From Termitidicoccus mucosus (GTDB lineage Bacteria > Verrucomicrobiota > Verrucomicrobiia > Opitutales > Opitutaceae): a DNA stretch of 64,000 bases. Made by a program: the position numbers and the translations under genes. The stretch lies in contig NZ_CP109796.1 of assembly GCF_038725785.1 (NCBI RefSeq), positions 5,146,001 through 5,210,000 of the forward strand, written 5' to 3'. Positions within the stretch are counted from its first letter, which is position 1, and every line of letters starts with the position of its first letter. Shown here piece by piece: positions 53,247 to 62,688 of this stretch. Below the pieces are notes generated by a model. It worked only from the letters and a program-made list of their open reading frames with translations. It searched no databases and was not told the DNA's origin.

Positions 53247-55742
53247 CTAATCCGCTTCCGGCCAGAACCCGGCCGGTTCCATTGCCACGGAGTCCCGGCC
53301 TCTCGGAATCCTGGGCATGGAGGCGCCAAATGGAAGTGCGCCTGCATCAGGGGCGCTCGTCTCGCCGAAGCCTCCGATGCCGGGCAGCGCGCGCCGGGTG
53401 AGCTTCGACAAATCCATGCCGGCCCTCCTTGCGGCATGCTCTTTCTTGATCCGAAAGTCGCCGGCCTCCGCATCAACGAACGGACTGGTTTCGCCGGTCA
53501 TCCATTTGCCGTTGCGGTCGATTCCCTGTTTTTTGGCCAGCGCGATGCCCTTTTCCCATGATGCGGATTTTCCCCTGCGAAAATAAACATTGTTGTCCCC
53601 CGTCCAATTCGGCGGAACCGATTCGCCCGTGTTGCCCCACCATGCCTCGGTCCAGAACAAATTGTTATACACATGAAACTCCGGCGTGCCGATGCCCTTG
53701 ATCTTGTTGCTCACAATCGCGTATCGGGAATTTGAGGTGTTATGATACAGATAAACTTCCCCGGGATTGAGCTCGAGTCCGCCAAAGAAGCGGCCATCCT
53801 CCGCATTGTCCTTAAAAATGTTTGCGTAGGCATACAGGGGGCCCTTGTCGATTGGTTTGAAACGCAGGCCGCAGCGCGTGTGGGTTACGAAATTATGATG
53901 CCATTGTTCGTCAATGCCGCCATCGTTCAGTTCGAGCCCCTCGTCGTTGGCGCGCTCGATGCGGTTATGGTGAATTTCGGACCCGCGGTTATAGTGGATC
54001 CATGCCATGCGCTCCGCGGCCGTCGATTGCCATTCATCCCAGCCTCTGCTGGCGATTGCGTCCCAATGGTCGTGAATGTAATTGTCATGCACCCGGTGGC
54101 CGCCAATCGAGCGGTCCAGATTGATGCCTTTGCTGTCATAGAATCCATATCGTTTATGGGCGACCCAAATATCCCATGCCTGCGACCACCGGGGATCGGT
54201 AAATTGCCCATCCGGCCCGGCCCGGTTGAATCCGTTGTTGATGCCGAGGGGATTCTGGGTGATGCGGTTGAAACGCAATGTGCAGCGGTCGCTGCCGCGG
54301 GAAAGCGTGATGCCGTCGCGGGTGCGATTGATAAAGCAGCCTTCCACCACGGATCCGATACTATTGGTGATCATGACGCCGTGGTGGGCGTGGCGCAGCT
54401 CCAGATTGCGTATCACGCAGCGGTTTGCTCCTTCGATGCGCACGACCGCCGCGTCGGGCGCAAAGACGATATTCATCCCCCGGGGATCCCTGTTGCCATC
54501 GAAACGGATGATAAATTCTTTCTTTTTTCGCAAATACAAGCCCGCGCCCTGAACATATTTCCATCCACCCTTGTCGAAGCCTGTCTGGAACAGGCGGCTC
54601 CAGGTGATTTTTTCCCCGTTGCTTTCCGCCCGGGGAAAACGGCTTTCGTCCAAAAGCACCAGCTGTTTCCCATCCACGATAACGGCTCGTGGTTCGGTTG
54701 CGAGCGTGGTGCGATATACTCCGGGAGCGATATCAACCGCCTCGCTCCAGGACGGTGCAATATCGTCATGCCCCTCCATCACCGCGCCATCCATTCCTTC
54801 CAATGTCACGGGCGCCCCGTAAGTTCCTCCTTTGGTGATTACAACGCGCTCGCGATACACGCCCGGAAGCAGGCGCACGACATCCCCCGGCTTTGCGTTA
54901 TCCAGTGCGCGCTGGATGGAGCGGCGCGGCGCGGCTTCCGTGCCGGCGGCATTGTCGTCGCCTTGCGGCCCGATATATGTTATCCGTTCTGGCGCGGCCG
55001 TGATTTCGCGCTCTGCCAGCGCGTTTCTTATTTTTCCCGCAACCATGTCCGCCATGAGTTGATAGCCGCGTTCCGTGAAATGCACATTTTGCCTTAACTG
55101 AATTTCGACTTGGTTTTCCGACGCAAATGTAAACAGGTCGTTGATTGCCACTCCCTCCTGCGTCATGATTCCGGCGGCGATCTCGTTATATCGGATGGCA
55201 TCGGCTTCGATGCGCCCCGAGGCGCCATCCGGCACGGGAGTGGTCGTGGCAAAGATCAATGCCGCCCCGGTGCTTTTCAGGCGTCGGACCAGCACCCGGA
55301 GATTTTTTTCATATTGTTCCGGCGATGTCACCTGCGTTCCCTCGGCCGGCGGCACATATTTTCCGGCTTTGTCGAGATATTTTATATCATGCAAACCGAA
55401 GTTGAAATGAATCACATCCCATTTTCCGGCGCCCAGCCATGTGTCGAGCCGCCGCAGTCCGATGGACGTATCCGCGCAGTTTTCCGGCGGACGGTGAATG
55501 TTGGCGATCCCCTTGAGCCGCTCCCTTGCCGGGATGGTATAGCCGATCGATATGGAATCGCCTAGCAGCAATACCCGGGGCAAACGGGGAATATCCTCGA
55601 TCGGGATATAGGCCGGATACTTGTATTTCGGCGGCGGCGGCGTGCCCGCCGCCCGGGGCTCTTCCTCGGCCCTGGCCAAGACGCCGGCGAGCAGGAACAA
55701 AGCGGCGGTGCGGAAGAAAATATGTGCGCGTGTTTTTTTCAT
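53247..55742 (-). CDS. SGNH hydrolase fused to a right-handed beta-helix domain
   Basis: An 831-aa exported fusion with a signal peptide at residues 1-25 (RTAALFLLAGVLARA). Residues 55-245 are an SGNH/GDSL esterase: LLLGDSISIGY with Ser63, FGLHD near 116-119, and HFTERGY with His221. The usual Asp three residues before that His is Gln218. Residues 255-770 form a parallel beta-helix of pectin-lyase type (CVIRNLELRHAHHGVMITN, CTLRFNRITQNPLGINNGF, YNRGSEIHHNRIERANDEG). The domain pair suggests pectin or rhamnogalacturonan deacetylation plus glycan binding or cleavage. ATG 55742 is set by the signal peptide. It follows GH105 by 56 bp. Confidence 0.85.
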   Translation of the reverse strand: MKKTRAHIFFRTAALFLLAGVLARAEEEPRAAGTPPPPKYKYPAYIPIEDIPRLPRVLLLGDSISIGYTIPARERLKGIANIHRPPENCADTSIGLRRLDTWLGAGKWDVIHFNFGLHDIKYLDKAGKYVPPAEGTQVTSPEQYEKNLRVLVRRLKSTGAALIFATTTPVPDGASGRIEADAIRYNEIAAGIMTQEGVAINDLFTFASENQVEIQLRQNVHFTERGYQLMADMVAGKIRNALAEREITAAPERITYIGPQGDDNAAGTEAAPRRSIQRALDNAKPGDVVRLLPGVYRERVVITKGGTYGAPVTLEGMDGAVMEGHDDIAPSWSEAVDIAPGVYRTTLATEPRAVIVDGKQLVLLDESRFPRAESNGEKITWSRLFQTGFDKGGWKYVQGAGLYLRKKKEFIIRFDGNRDPRGMNIVFAPDAAVVRIEGANRCVIRNLELRHAHHGVMITNSIGSVVEGCFINRTRDGITLSRGSDRCTLRFNRITQNPLGINNGFNRAGPDGQFTDPRWSQAWDIWVAHKRYGFYDSKGINLDRSIGGHRVHDNYIHDHWDAIASRGWDEWQSTAAERMAWIHYNRGSEIHHNRIERANDEGLELNDGGIDEQWHHNFVTHTRCGLRFKPIDKGPLYAYANIFKDNAEDGRFFGGLELNPGEVYLYHNTSNSRYAIVSNKIKGIGTPEFHVYNNLFWTEAWWGNTGESVPPNWTGDNNVYFRRGKSASWEKGIALAKKQGIDRNGKWMTGETSPFVDAEAGDFRIKKEHAARRAGMDLSKLTRRALPGIGGFGETSAPDAGALPFGASMPRIPRGRDSVAMEPAGFWPEAD

Positions 55743-55798
55743 GGCGGGGAATCGGATTGCGTGTGGCTGCGGCTTGTTCAAAACATACCTGCCCAAGC

Positions 55799-57154
55799 TC
55801 AATTTTCTTCAAGCATGGGACCAAACTGCACCGCGCCATCGTAGGCCGTGACGCGACCGCTTTCGACCAGTGGGAGCAATTCTGATCCTGCGAGGAGCGC
55901 AGGTCCATAACCGTGAGCGGCGAGCGCACTTTGAGGGCGATGATAATAATACACGGGATCCATCGCCATCGCACTGCCGACACAGGTGCCTTCGACCTGC
56001 CCCTTGGCATTGACGCGCGAGGCGACGGCATTCCATCCGGCAATCGCGGCCGGGCCATAAACCAGGGCATCGGCCCATCCGCGATTGATCGCCCGCGCCA
56101 TGCAGTAGGTAAAAATTGCGGTGGCGGACGTTTCGAGAAAACTGTCATTGCGGTCCAGCAATTGATGCCAGAACCCCCGGCCACCCTGGCATGCCGTGAC
56201 GCCGGCTATCTGCCGCCGGAGGAGGTCCAGCACGATTCCGCGACGGGGATAATCGTCCGGAAGAACATCGAGCAACTCCACCAGGGAGAGCATCGCCCAT
56301 CCATTGGCCCGGCCCCAGTGGTATTCCGGATGAGTGGCGCAATCCTCATACCATCCATGCATGTAGAGGCACTTGCCTTTGTTAAACATGCGCCTGGAGA
56401 ATAGTTCCAGTTGATTTACGGCCTCCTCCGCATAGCCTGCGCTTCCGGTTAGTTTGTACAGCTGGGCAAGCGCGGGCACGCTCATGTATAAATCATCCAG
56501 CCACAGCGAATTTTTCAGCGGGCGATGCCGCGCGAATGTTCCGTCTGGAAGCCGGTATTGCCGGTTTGCAATATGGTCTGCAAAATGATCGATCAAGGGA
56601 GCCAGGCCGGTCGCCAGCCCGGCATGATGGGCTTTGACCATGGCCGCGCAAAGCGAGCCTGCGTCGTCGAGATTGTGCGGATGAATAATTGAAATGAATG
56701 CGGGCTGATTCAAACCAGCCGGGCGCGCTGGCAGGCATGCCCTGAAGCGCGGGGTGGCATCGGCCAGGAATTGCAGGCGGCGGGCGGCATAATCCCGATA
56801 GCGATGGTCTCCAGTGCGTTCAGACGCCAGCATCATGCCTTGGTATACAACGCCCCATTCGTAGGAGATAAGCCGGAACAAGCCCTGGGCTATATCCGCA
56901 TCGGAATTGATTTTTCCAAGATCGGTTAATTTTCTTCCGTTTCTGCGATCGACCAGGCAGGCGGGGGAGTGGCGGTCGATATAGGAATGGATGCGTTTGA
57001 GAACGTCGCGGATGGATTTGGGTGTCGGCGGTCCGTAGGGGATGGTATAAACGGGTGTCTGGCTTTCGGGCCGCCAGGTTTCCTTAAACGCGCGGGACGA
57101 GGTCGCCGCCGTGCGCGGCGCGTTTTTTTTCGAGGGGCTGGTTTTCCTTTTCAT
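55799..57154 (-). CDS. GH105 unsaturated rhamnogalacturonyl hydrolase-like
   Basis: The 451-aa alpha/alpha-barrel enzyme resembles GH88/GH105 proteins that remove unsaturated galacturonic acid from pectin-derived oligosaccharides. Typical blocks are SLWLDDLYMSVPALAQLYKL with the conserved aspartates, EYHWGRANGWAMLSLVELLD, ETSATAIFTYCMARAINRGW, and a C-terminal YGPALLAGSELLPL. The family lacks hydrolysis by the classic two-carboxylate route; an Asp hydrates the double bond. There is no signal peptide, so the enzyme is probably cytoplasmic, following uptake of cleavage products by the GPH transporter. The gene lies between a LacI regulator and the SGNH fusion on the same strand. Confidence 0.88.
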   Translation of the reverse strand: MKRKTSPSKKNAPRTAATSSRAFKETWRPESQTPVYTIPYGPPTPKSIRDVLKRIHSYIDRHSPACLVDRRNGRKLTDLGKINSDADIAQGLFRLISYEWGVVYQGMMLASERTGDHRYRDYAARRLQFLADATPRFRACLPARPAGLNQPAFISIIHPHNLDDAGSLCAAMVKAHHAGLATGLAPLIDHFADHIANRQYRLPDGTFARHRPLKNSLWLDDLYMSVPALAQLYKLTGSAGYAEEAVNQLELFSRRMFNKGKCLYMHGWYEDCATHPEYHWGRANGWAMLSLVELLDVLPDDYPRRGIVLDLLRRQIAGVTACQGGRGFWHQLLDRNDSFLETSATAIFTYCMARAINRGWADALVYGPAAIAGWNAVASRVNAKGQVEGTCVGSAMAMDPVYYYHRPQSALAAHGYGPALLAGSELLPLVESGRVTAYDGAVQFGPMLEEN

Positions 57155-57360
57155 AATTGGTCTTTTCCGTAAATGAAGAGGCGCATGGGAATTTTTGGGA
57201 GAGCTGTCATCTCATGGATGGATGCGGCCATTGATTTTCAACCGGGCGGGTGTTGCGGGGAGACCCAGTCGATAGCTTTGACGGCGCCGGGCAATGGCTG
57301 CCCTGTGCAATGCCTTGCATGGCGGGCCAGTCCATCCGTCCACGCCTTGCCGGAGCGACT

Positions 57361-58422
57361 TCATTTTCGCACCGAGGCTCCCGGCGCCCAGGTGCCGCGC
57401 ACCAAAACGCCGCGGGGATGCAAGGGCACGCCCAGCTCATTATGATACAACAGCCCGACCAGCAGTTCCACGGCATTGGCGCCAACGCCCACGCTGTCTT
57501 GGCGCACGCCGGCGACCTCGCCTGGGGCGGCGCCGTCCACATCGTCCACGTTGAGATGGGCAAAGCCGATGTCCTGGGGCATGCGAATGCCCTTTTCCCA
57601 CAGGATCGAATACAGGTTTCTTGAGGTGGTGATCACCGCGTCCACGCGGGTGCGTCGGATCCATGCGCGTATATTTTTGAATTCGTTTGTAATCAGCGGA
57701 ACCGGTGCGTGGCCCTCAAGCTCGGTGCTGATGGTCGCGTCGTAACCTGCATAAAACCGTCCGTTTACGATGCGCTCGACCCGCGCGTCCCCAATATATC
57801 CGATTCTCCGGTAGCCGAGCGACCACAGTTTTTTTGTCGCCAGGCGGCCGCTTTCATATTGATCGTCACTGGCATAGTGAAGGTCGGGCTCCTCGAAGCG
57901 TATGCCCACCCCGACAATGGTAAATTCATCCAGCGGCAGAGGAATATTTGCCGCCCGCCCCTGATAGTCCTCAAAATACGGCAGCAGGACGCCCTTGATT
58001 CCGCGGTTCTGCAGGAATCTCCTTAACCGGCTGTGTTTCCATTCCGAAACCAGTATCGTATCGATTGCGTAACCCAATGCCCGGGCTCTGTCTGCGGCTC
58101 CTTTGACAAAAGCCATGTGCACGGGATCGCGCGCCATGTCTCCGGACGATGGGTAGAAATCAAGCCACGCAAGATTGCACACGGCCGCGGGCGGACTTTT
58201 GTCCCGCAGTTGTGTCATCAGGGCCGAGACGAGCGGGTTTGGCCGGTAGCCCATGCGGTCAACCACCGCTTTGACCCGGCGGGCCGTCTCCGCGCTGATG
58301 CGCGGATCGCCACGCAATACTCGCGAGACCGTGCTGGCGGAGACTTCCGCTTCGCGGGCAACGCTTTCCATGGAAAGGGTGGAAGTTGGTCTTCGGGGTG
58401 GTGCAGGGGCCGGGCGCGCCAT
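57361..58422 (-). CDS. LacI-family transcriptional repressor
   Basis: A 353-aa sugar-responsive repressor. The N-terminal helix-turn-helix and hinge are typical (SMESVAREAEVSASTVSRVL, RVKAVVDRMGYRPNPLVSAL). The periplasmic-binding-like sensor follows (VERIVNGRFYAGYDATISTE, RMPQDIGFAHLNVDDV, NAVELLVGLLYHNE). It is divergent from the GPH transporter and upstream of GH105 and the SGNH fusion, so it is the likely regulator of this pectin-type locus. About 206 bp separate it from GH105. Confidence 0.93.
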   Translation of the reverse strand: MARPAPAPPRRPTSTLSMESVAREAEVSASTVSRVLRGDPRISAETARRVKAVVDRMGYRPNPLVSALMTQLRDKSPPAAVCNLAWLDFYPSSGDMARDPVHMAFVKGAADRARALGYAIDTILVSEWKHSRLRRFLQNRGIKGVLLPYFEDYQGRAANIPLPLDEFTIVGVGIRFEEPDLHYASDDQYESGRLATKKLWSLGYRRIGYIGDARVERIVNGRFYAGYDATISTELEGHAPVPLITNEFKNIRAWIRRTRVDAVITTSRNLYSILWEKGIRMPQDIGFAHLNVDDVDGAAPGEVAGVRQDSVGVGANAVELLVGLLYHNELGVPLHPRGVLVRGTWAPGASVRK

Positions 58423-58733
58423 GACAACTCTTTTCCTGCCATTTCATCGGCGGGGTGCAAGCCGCGATTGCGGCACTTTATGAAAACATGCAAGGCGTTG
58501 CGCAAAAGGAGGCGTTACTGCGCCGGGCCGGCCGCCATTGTCCTTCCCGTCTCCAAGAATAACCACCCGGGAATCCTGTTTTTCGGATTGCCAGAAACGC
58601 TTCCCTCGGGCTTCCCCTGATGACCTCCCCAATAAAATCGTCTCTTCGCCTTGTCCGGATATCTGTCCTTTTGAGCATGCTCCTTCCGCCGGTCACCCGG
58701 GTGAAACAATCACAATAACACGACACGCGCACC
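58423..58733. other. divergent intergenic region between LacI and the GPH transporter
   Basis: This 311-bp gap must hold two promoters. A 10-bp palindrome GAGCATGCTC lies at 58673-58682, about 50 bp before the transporter start, and is the only symmetric site I can point to as a possible LacI operator. No ORF is supported. Confidence 0.45.
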
Positions 58734-60266
58734 ATGCCTCAAGACCCGCCGATTCCGCCCTCCGCCCCTTCAACGCCTGTTCCCGCAAATTCGCCCCCGG
58801 CGGCCACCCCGTCCCATGCGCCGCGCGGAGTCGCGGCGGCCGCGACGCCCGCTTCGGAAAAAACCACGTGGCGCGAACGCATCGGATTCGCGACCGGCAC
58901 GCTGCCGTTCAATTTCGGCGCCTCGGGCATCAACACCATCGCCTATCCTATTTATAATATCATCCTGGGCATGAATCCGGCGCTGATCGGCGTGGTGCTC
59001 GGGCTCTCGCGCGTGCTCGACGCGGTGCTCGATCCGGTGATCGGCTCGGCCAGTGACAATTTCCGTTCGAAGTGGGGGCGCCGTCGTCCGTTCATCGCGG
59101 TGGGCGCGGTGTTGTGCGCGATTGCGTTTCCATTGATCTGGATGGTGCCGTCCGACTGGAAGGGCTGGTGGGCGTTCGGGTATTTTCTGGTGGCGATGCT
59201 CGTGTTTTACGCGGCGTTCGCCGTGTATGCGGTCCCGTATTTGACGCTCGGGTTTGAATTGAGCGCCGACTCGAACGAGCGCGTGCGCATCCACGCGGTG
59301 CGCGCGATCGTGTCGAAACTCACGTTCTTTATCATCCCCTGGGTTTTTCCGCTCGCGCAGTGGAAAATTTTCGGGAGCCCCGCGGCCGGAATGCGCGCCC
59401 TGGGTCTCGTGATCGGCGCATTGTTCATTGTGCTTGCGATTCCGACCGTGCTGCTCACCCGGGAGCGCTTTGCGAAAAACGCCGCGCGCCAGGAAAAGGT
59501 GAGACTGCTGCCGGGCTTGAAAATGACATTCCGCAACCGCCCGTTCCGTTATCTGGTGGGCATCGTGCTGGGCATGATCATCAGCGACAACATTGTTCGC
59601 ACGATGGGCACGCACATCAATGTGTATTATGTGTTTGGCGGGGACAAAACGGCGGGGAGTGTGATGCAGGCGTCGTCGCAGACTTTTTATGCGTTCGCGG
59701 GGCTTGCCGGCGTGATGGTTGTGGCGCCGCTGGCGACGCGTTTCGGAAAATTGCGGGTTATCCGCGTGTGCCTAGTATGCGGCATAGCCGCGGCGGTCAG
59801 CCAGTTTTTTTTCTACAACCGCGAATATCCCTGGCTCCAGTTTGTGTCCATGCTGCTGCTCGCGCCGAGTTTCTCCGGCTTCTGGGTGCTGATCGACCCG
59901 ATGAAGGCCGACACCGCCGACTTCGATGAATATAAAACCGGATTGCGGCGCGAGGGCACCTATGCGGCCGTCGCCACGTGGATTGAAAAGACAACGCTCA
60001 CGGCCGCGATCTTTCTGTTTGGCGCGGCGCTGGACTGGTCCGGATTCAGGGCCGAGCTTGGCGGCGCGCAGACGGAGGGCTCGCTTCTCGTCATGCGGCT
60101 GCTGTTCTCGGCGGGCCCCGCGCTGGTGATGCTGGGCAGCTTCGCCCTGGCGATGCGTTATCCGCTGGATGACGACGCGCTCGCGGCGATGCAAGGCGAG
60201 CTCACCCGGCGGCGGTCTGAAAACGCGGCAATGCCTTTGGCCAATTCTCTCCCAAAGCCACAATAG
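58734..60266 (+). CDS. GPH-family sugar:cation symporter (MelB-like MFS)
   Basis: A 510-aa MFS protein of the glycoside-pentoside-hexuronide family. Blocks: GFATGTLPFNFGASGINTIA in helix 1, DAVLDPVIGSASDNFRSKWG and RRRPFIAVGAV (the GPH loop motif), YAVPYLTLGFELSADSNERV, and DEYKTGLRREGTYAAVATWI. The last of these is the conserved second-half signature. An odd Pro/Ala-rich tail of about 45 residues precedes helix 1 (MPQDPPIPPSAPSTPVP...); no internal Met offers a shorter start. It imports oligosaccharides or glycosides with protons or sodium, presumably products of the pectin-type enzymes next door. Confidence 0.9.
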   Translation: MPQDPPIPPSAPSTPVPANSPPAATPSHAPRGVAAAATPASEKTTWRERIGFATGTLPFNFGASGINTIAYPIYNIILGMNPALIGVVLGLSRVLDAVLDPVIGSASDNFRSKWGRRRPFIAVGAVLCAIAFPLIWMVPSDWKGWWAFGYFLVAMLVFYAAFAVYAVPYLTLGFELSADSNERVRIHAVRAIVSKLTFFIIPWVFPLAQWKIFGSPAAGMRALGLVIGALFIVLAIPTVLLTRERFAKNAARQEKVRLLPGLKMTFRNRPFRYLVGIVLGMIISDNIVRTMGTHINVYYVFGGDKTAGSVMQASSQTFYAFAGLAGVMVVAPLATRFGKLRVIRVCLVCGIAAAVSQFFFYNREYPWLQFVSMLLLAPSFSGFWVLIDPMKADTADFDEYKTGLRREGTYAAVATWIEKTTLTAAIFLFGAALDWSGFRAELGGAQTEGSLLVMRLLFSAGPALVMLGSFALAMRYPLDDDALAAMQGELTRRRSENAAMPLANSLPKPQ

Positions 60267-60384
60267 GGCATTCCCCATTCGATCCGTCGCATTTTTATGC
60301 CGGAATGTAACCTAATAGTTATATTCTCGGCACCCGCTTCGGATGGGAAGGACGGCACGGGGCATCCCTCCCGGGGAGTTCGCA

Positions 60385-61464
60385 CTACATCCAGGGCTGC
60401 CGTTCCGAGGTCACCGGCTTCCCGGTCCGGGCCGACTGCCCCATGAGCAGGCTGAGATATTGGTCCTGGGACGCCTGCCGGAGGTCGACATGGGACGGGC
60501 CGCCGTCCACATACGAATCCATCTTTTGGATACAGTCGGCGATGGCGATCTCGTCATCGGCCAGGCGGCCCGGCGCGACGGGGTTTTTATAAACCCATTC
60601 CGCGCCCAGCGTGTAACCTTTATGATGAAACCCTTCGAGATTGGTGCCATGCCCCGCGTCGTGACGGACCAGAGGGGCGGAGATGGGGGTGCGGAAATCA
60701 TGCAGCCAACGGGCGCCGCCGCCATCGAGTTCGCCGCGCTCGCCGCGCACGAGCACGCGGTTGGCGCGGATCCAGGAGAAGTATTGCGCCCCGGTGAAAT
60801 CGAAGATGCCGAGCTTGCCATTATCGAAATCGAAACGGGCCAGCAATTGCTCGTCCTGCGCGATGATTTCCTTCTCAGGCGGCCCGTGGCGGTCCGGTCC
60901 CTGCACGAGCGGAGCGCGAAACGGGCGCGCATCGATCGTCACGGGCTCGAAATCAACGCCGAGAAAACGGCGCATAAGGTGAATGCCGTGGTAGCCGTGG
61001 GCGACGGAGACCTGCGCCTGCGCCGGCTCGCCGAGACGGCCTGAACCCGCGATGGCGAGCCATGCGGCATGCAGCGGTTGCAACGCATACTGCTCGGCCA
61101 CCTGCACGCGGGCGCCCTGCTCGGTGAGTTTGTGGAGGCGGAGCAGGCCGGCGAGATCCGGCGCGGGTGGCGTTTCGCAGAGCACGGGGACGCCGCGCTC
61201 CGCGCACGCAAGGATGCAGCCGGGGGAGGCGGTCCAAGGGACGCTCACAATCACGAATCGCGGTGTCTGCGGCGCGGCCAGCAAGCCGTCGAGCGAATCG
61301 GCCACCGCCACGCCATCCCAGCGGTGCTGGAAGTCCGCGTGTTTTTCACGGTTGCGAATGAGCACTCCGGTCACGCGAAAACGCTCCGGCAGCGCGCGGG
61401 CGATGCGGAGAAAAAACTCGGCGCGCCAGCCGCCGCCGATGATGGCAAATGAAATGGGTCTCAT
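60385..61464 (-). CDS. Gfo/Idh/MocA-type oxidoreductase-like protein
   Basis: A 359-aa protein with an N-terminal Rossmann fold (SFAIIGGGWRAEFFLRIARA) and a C-terminal MocA-type beta domain. The usual EKP motif, whose Lys is catalytic, reads VLCETPPAPD here, so Lys is replaced by Thr. The fold call is good, but dehydrogenase activity is uncertain. HGYHGIHLMRRFLGV and AQYFSWIRANRVLVRGERGE are recognisable middle segments. ATG 61464 gives the normal start; the longer frame adds an unlike 44 residues. It is third in a likely operon with the typical oxidoreductase and the GH39-like gene. Confidence 0.82.
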   Translation of the reverse strand: MRPISFAIIGGGWRAEFFLRIARALPERFRVTGVLIRNREKHADFQHRWDGVAVADSLDGLLAAPQTPRFVIVSVPWTASPGCILACAERGVPVLCETPPAPDLAGLLRLHKLTEQGARVQVAEQYALQPLHAAWLAIAGSGRLGEPAQAQVSVAHGYHGIHLMRRFLGVDFEPVTIDARPFRAPLVQGPDRHGPPEKEIIAQDEQLLARFDFDNGKLGIFDFTGAQYFSWIRANRVLVRGERGELDGGGARWLHDFRTPISAPLVRHDAGHGTNLEGFHHKGYTLGAEWVYKNPVAPGRLADDEIAIADCIQKMDSYVDGGPSHVDLRQASQDQYLSLLMGQSARTGKPVTSERQPWM

Positions 61465-61535
61465 GATCTTGGGATATCTGAAGTAATATAAGAGACGACA
61501 GTAAAAACAGGGCGGTTGCGGAGCTGGGCAATTGA

Positions 61536-62603
61536 TTAGAGGTTGCGACCATCCCTGCCGCCGCCCGTGCCGGAATAAGGCTGGCCGGGTGTCCAATCCA
61601 CCGGCGGCGGCGGGATGAATGCATCAAGCGGCAGCCTGACCTCCACACGATATTGGCTGCTCAGGTAGGCGGCTTCGCAGAGTTCCAGCGCCATCAGCGA
61701 ACTGGTGGCTGGCGAATAATCCGCCGCGCCGGAATCCATTTGCTCCGCCAGGCGTTCGAAATGATAGCGATGACCGGAGATGGGCAGCTCCGGCGGGTTG
61801 AAAACGCTCCCGCCCGGATGCGCGGGGCTGACCACGCGATAGGCCGCATCCCAGCCATGGAATTCGATCTGCCCCGCGGTTCCGAAAATCCGGAATAATG
61901 TCTCGTGCGGCGGCGCATTCACCGCGATATGGTCGCCGGTGTGCATCACCACGCGAATGCCGCTTCGGGTCTGCGCGGTGGTGACAGCGGTGGTTTCCAC
62001 CTGCATGCCGTCGCGCCAGGTGCGCGTGGTGGCGTCACAGGCGGCAAACACCGTTTCGACCGGCTCCAGTCCGGCAAGGTTGACGAAGAAGTTCAGCCAA
62101 TGAATGCCGGCGTTGATTATGTCCCAGCCGCTGCACTGGATTTCCAGTAATTTTAATTCTCCAATCTCGCCCTGCCGCACCCTGTTTATAATCTCAAGCG
62201 GAGTGCGGCGCGCCATCAGCCCGTGGGGCACGGCAACCGGCAGGCGGCGTTCCTGAATCGCTTTGAGAATGCGGCGGCCCGAGGCCCAAGTGTGACCGAG
62301 AGGCTTTTCCACCAGGATGCCCTTGAGCGGGAGCCGGTCGAGGGCCGCAAGGGTGATTTCTTCGTGCGACGGCGGGAATGTGCTGACCGCCACAACATCC
62401 GGGGGGCACGCGCGAAACATGTCCTCGTGATTGGGATAGGTTTGGATGCCGGGATATTGCCGGGCAAGCTTCAAGCGGACGTCTTCCCTCAGGTCGGCGG
62501 CCGCCACCAGTTTGAACCGGGGTGATTCGGTGAGCGCGGCCATGCTGAGATTCCCTCCGAATCCGCCGCCAATCACCGCGGCTGTGTATGTGTGCATGGG
62601 CAT
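61536..62603 (-). CDS. Gfo/Idh/MocA-family NAD(P)-dependent oxidoreductase
   Basis: A 355-aa enzyme with Rossmann motif AAVIGGGFGGNLSMAAL, the canonical catalytic motif ILVEKPLGHT, and GWDIINAGIHWLNFFVNLAG carrying the active-site Asp/His pair. Family members oxidise or reduce sugars, inositols and sugar acids. It lies 71 bp upstream of the EKP-lacking paralogue and 85 bp downstream of the GH39-like gene, all on the minus strand, so the three may be co-transcribed and act on one released sugar. An alternative Met at residue 3 is possible. Confidence 0.9.
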   Translation of the reverse strand: MPMHTYTAAVIGGGFGGNLSMAALTESPRFKLVAAADLREDVRLKLARQYPGIQTYPNHEDMFRACPPDVVAVSTFPPSHEEITLAALDRLPLKGILVEKPLGHTWASGRRILKAIQERRLPVAVPHGLMARRTPLEIINRVRQGEIGELKLLEIQCSGWDIINAGIHWLNFFVNLAGLEPVETVFAACDATTRTWRDGMQVETTAVTTAQTRSGIRVVMHTGDHIAVNAPPHETLFRIFGTAGQIEFHGWDAAYRVVSPAHPGGSVFNPPELPISGHRYHFERLAEQMDSGAADYSPATSSLMALELCEAAYLSSQYRVEVRLPLDAFIPPPPVDWTPGQPYSGTGGGRDGRNL

Positions 62604-62688
62604 GGTTTAGAAATATTTGATTTTCCTCTTTCATCGGACCTGCTGTCCGCGTGCAATATCCGGGCATCGCCCGCATTCACATATGGAA

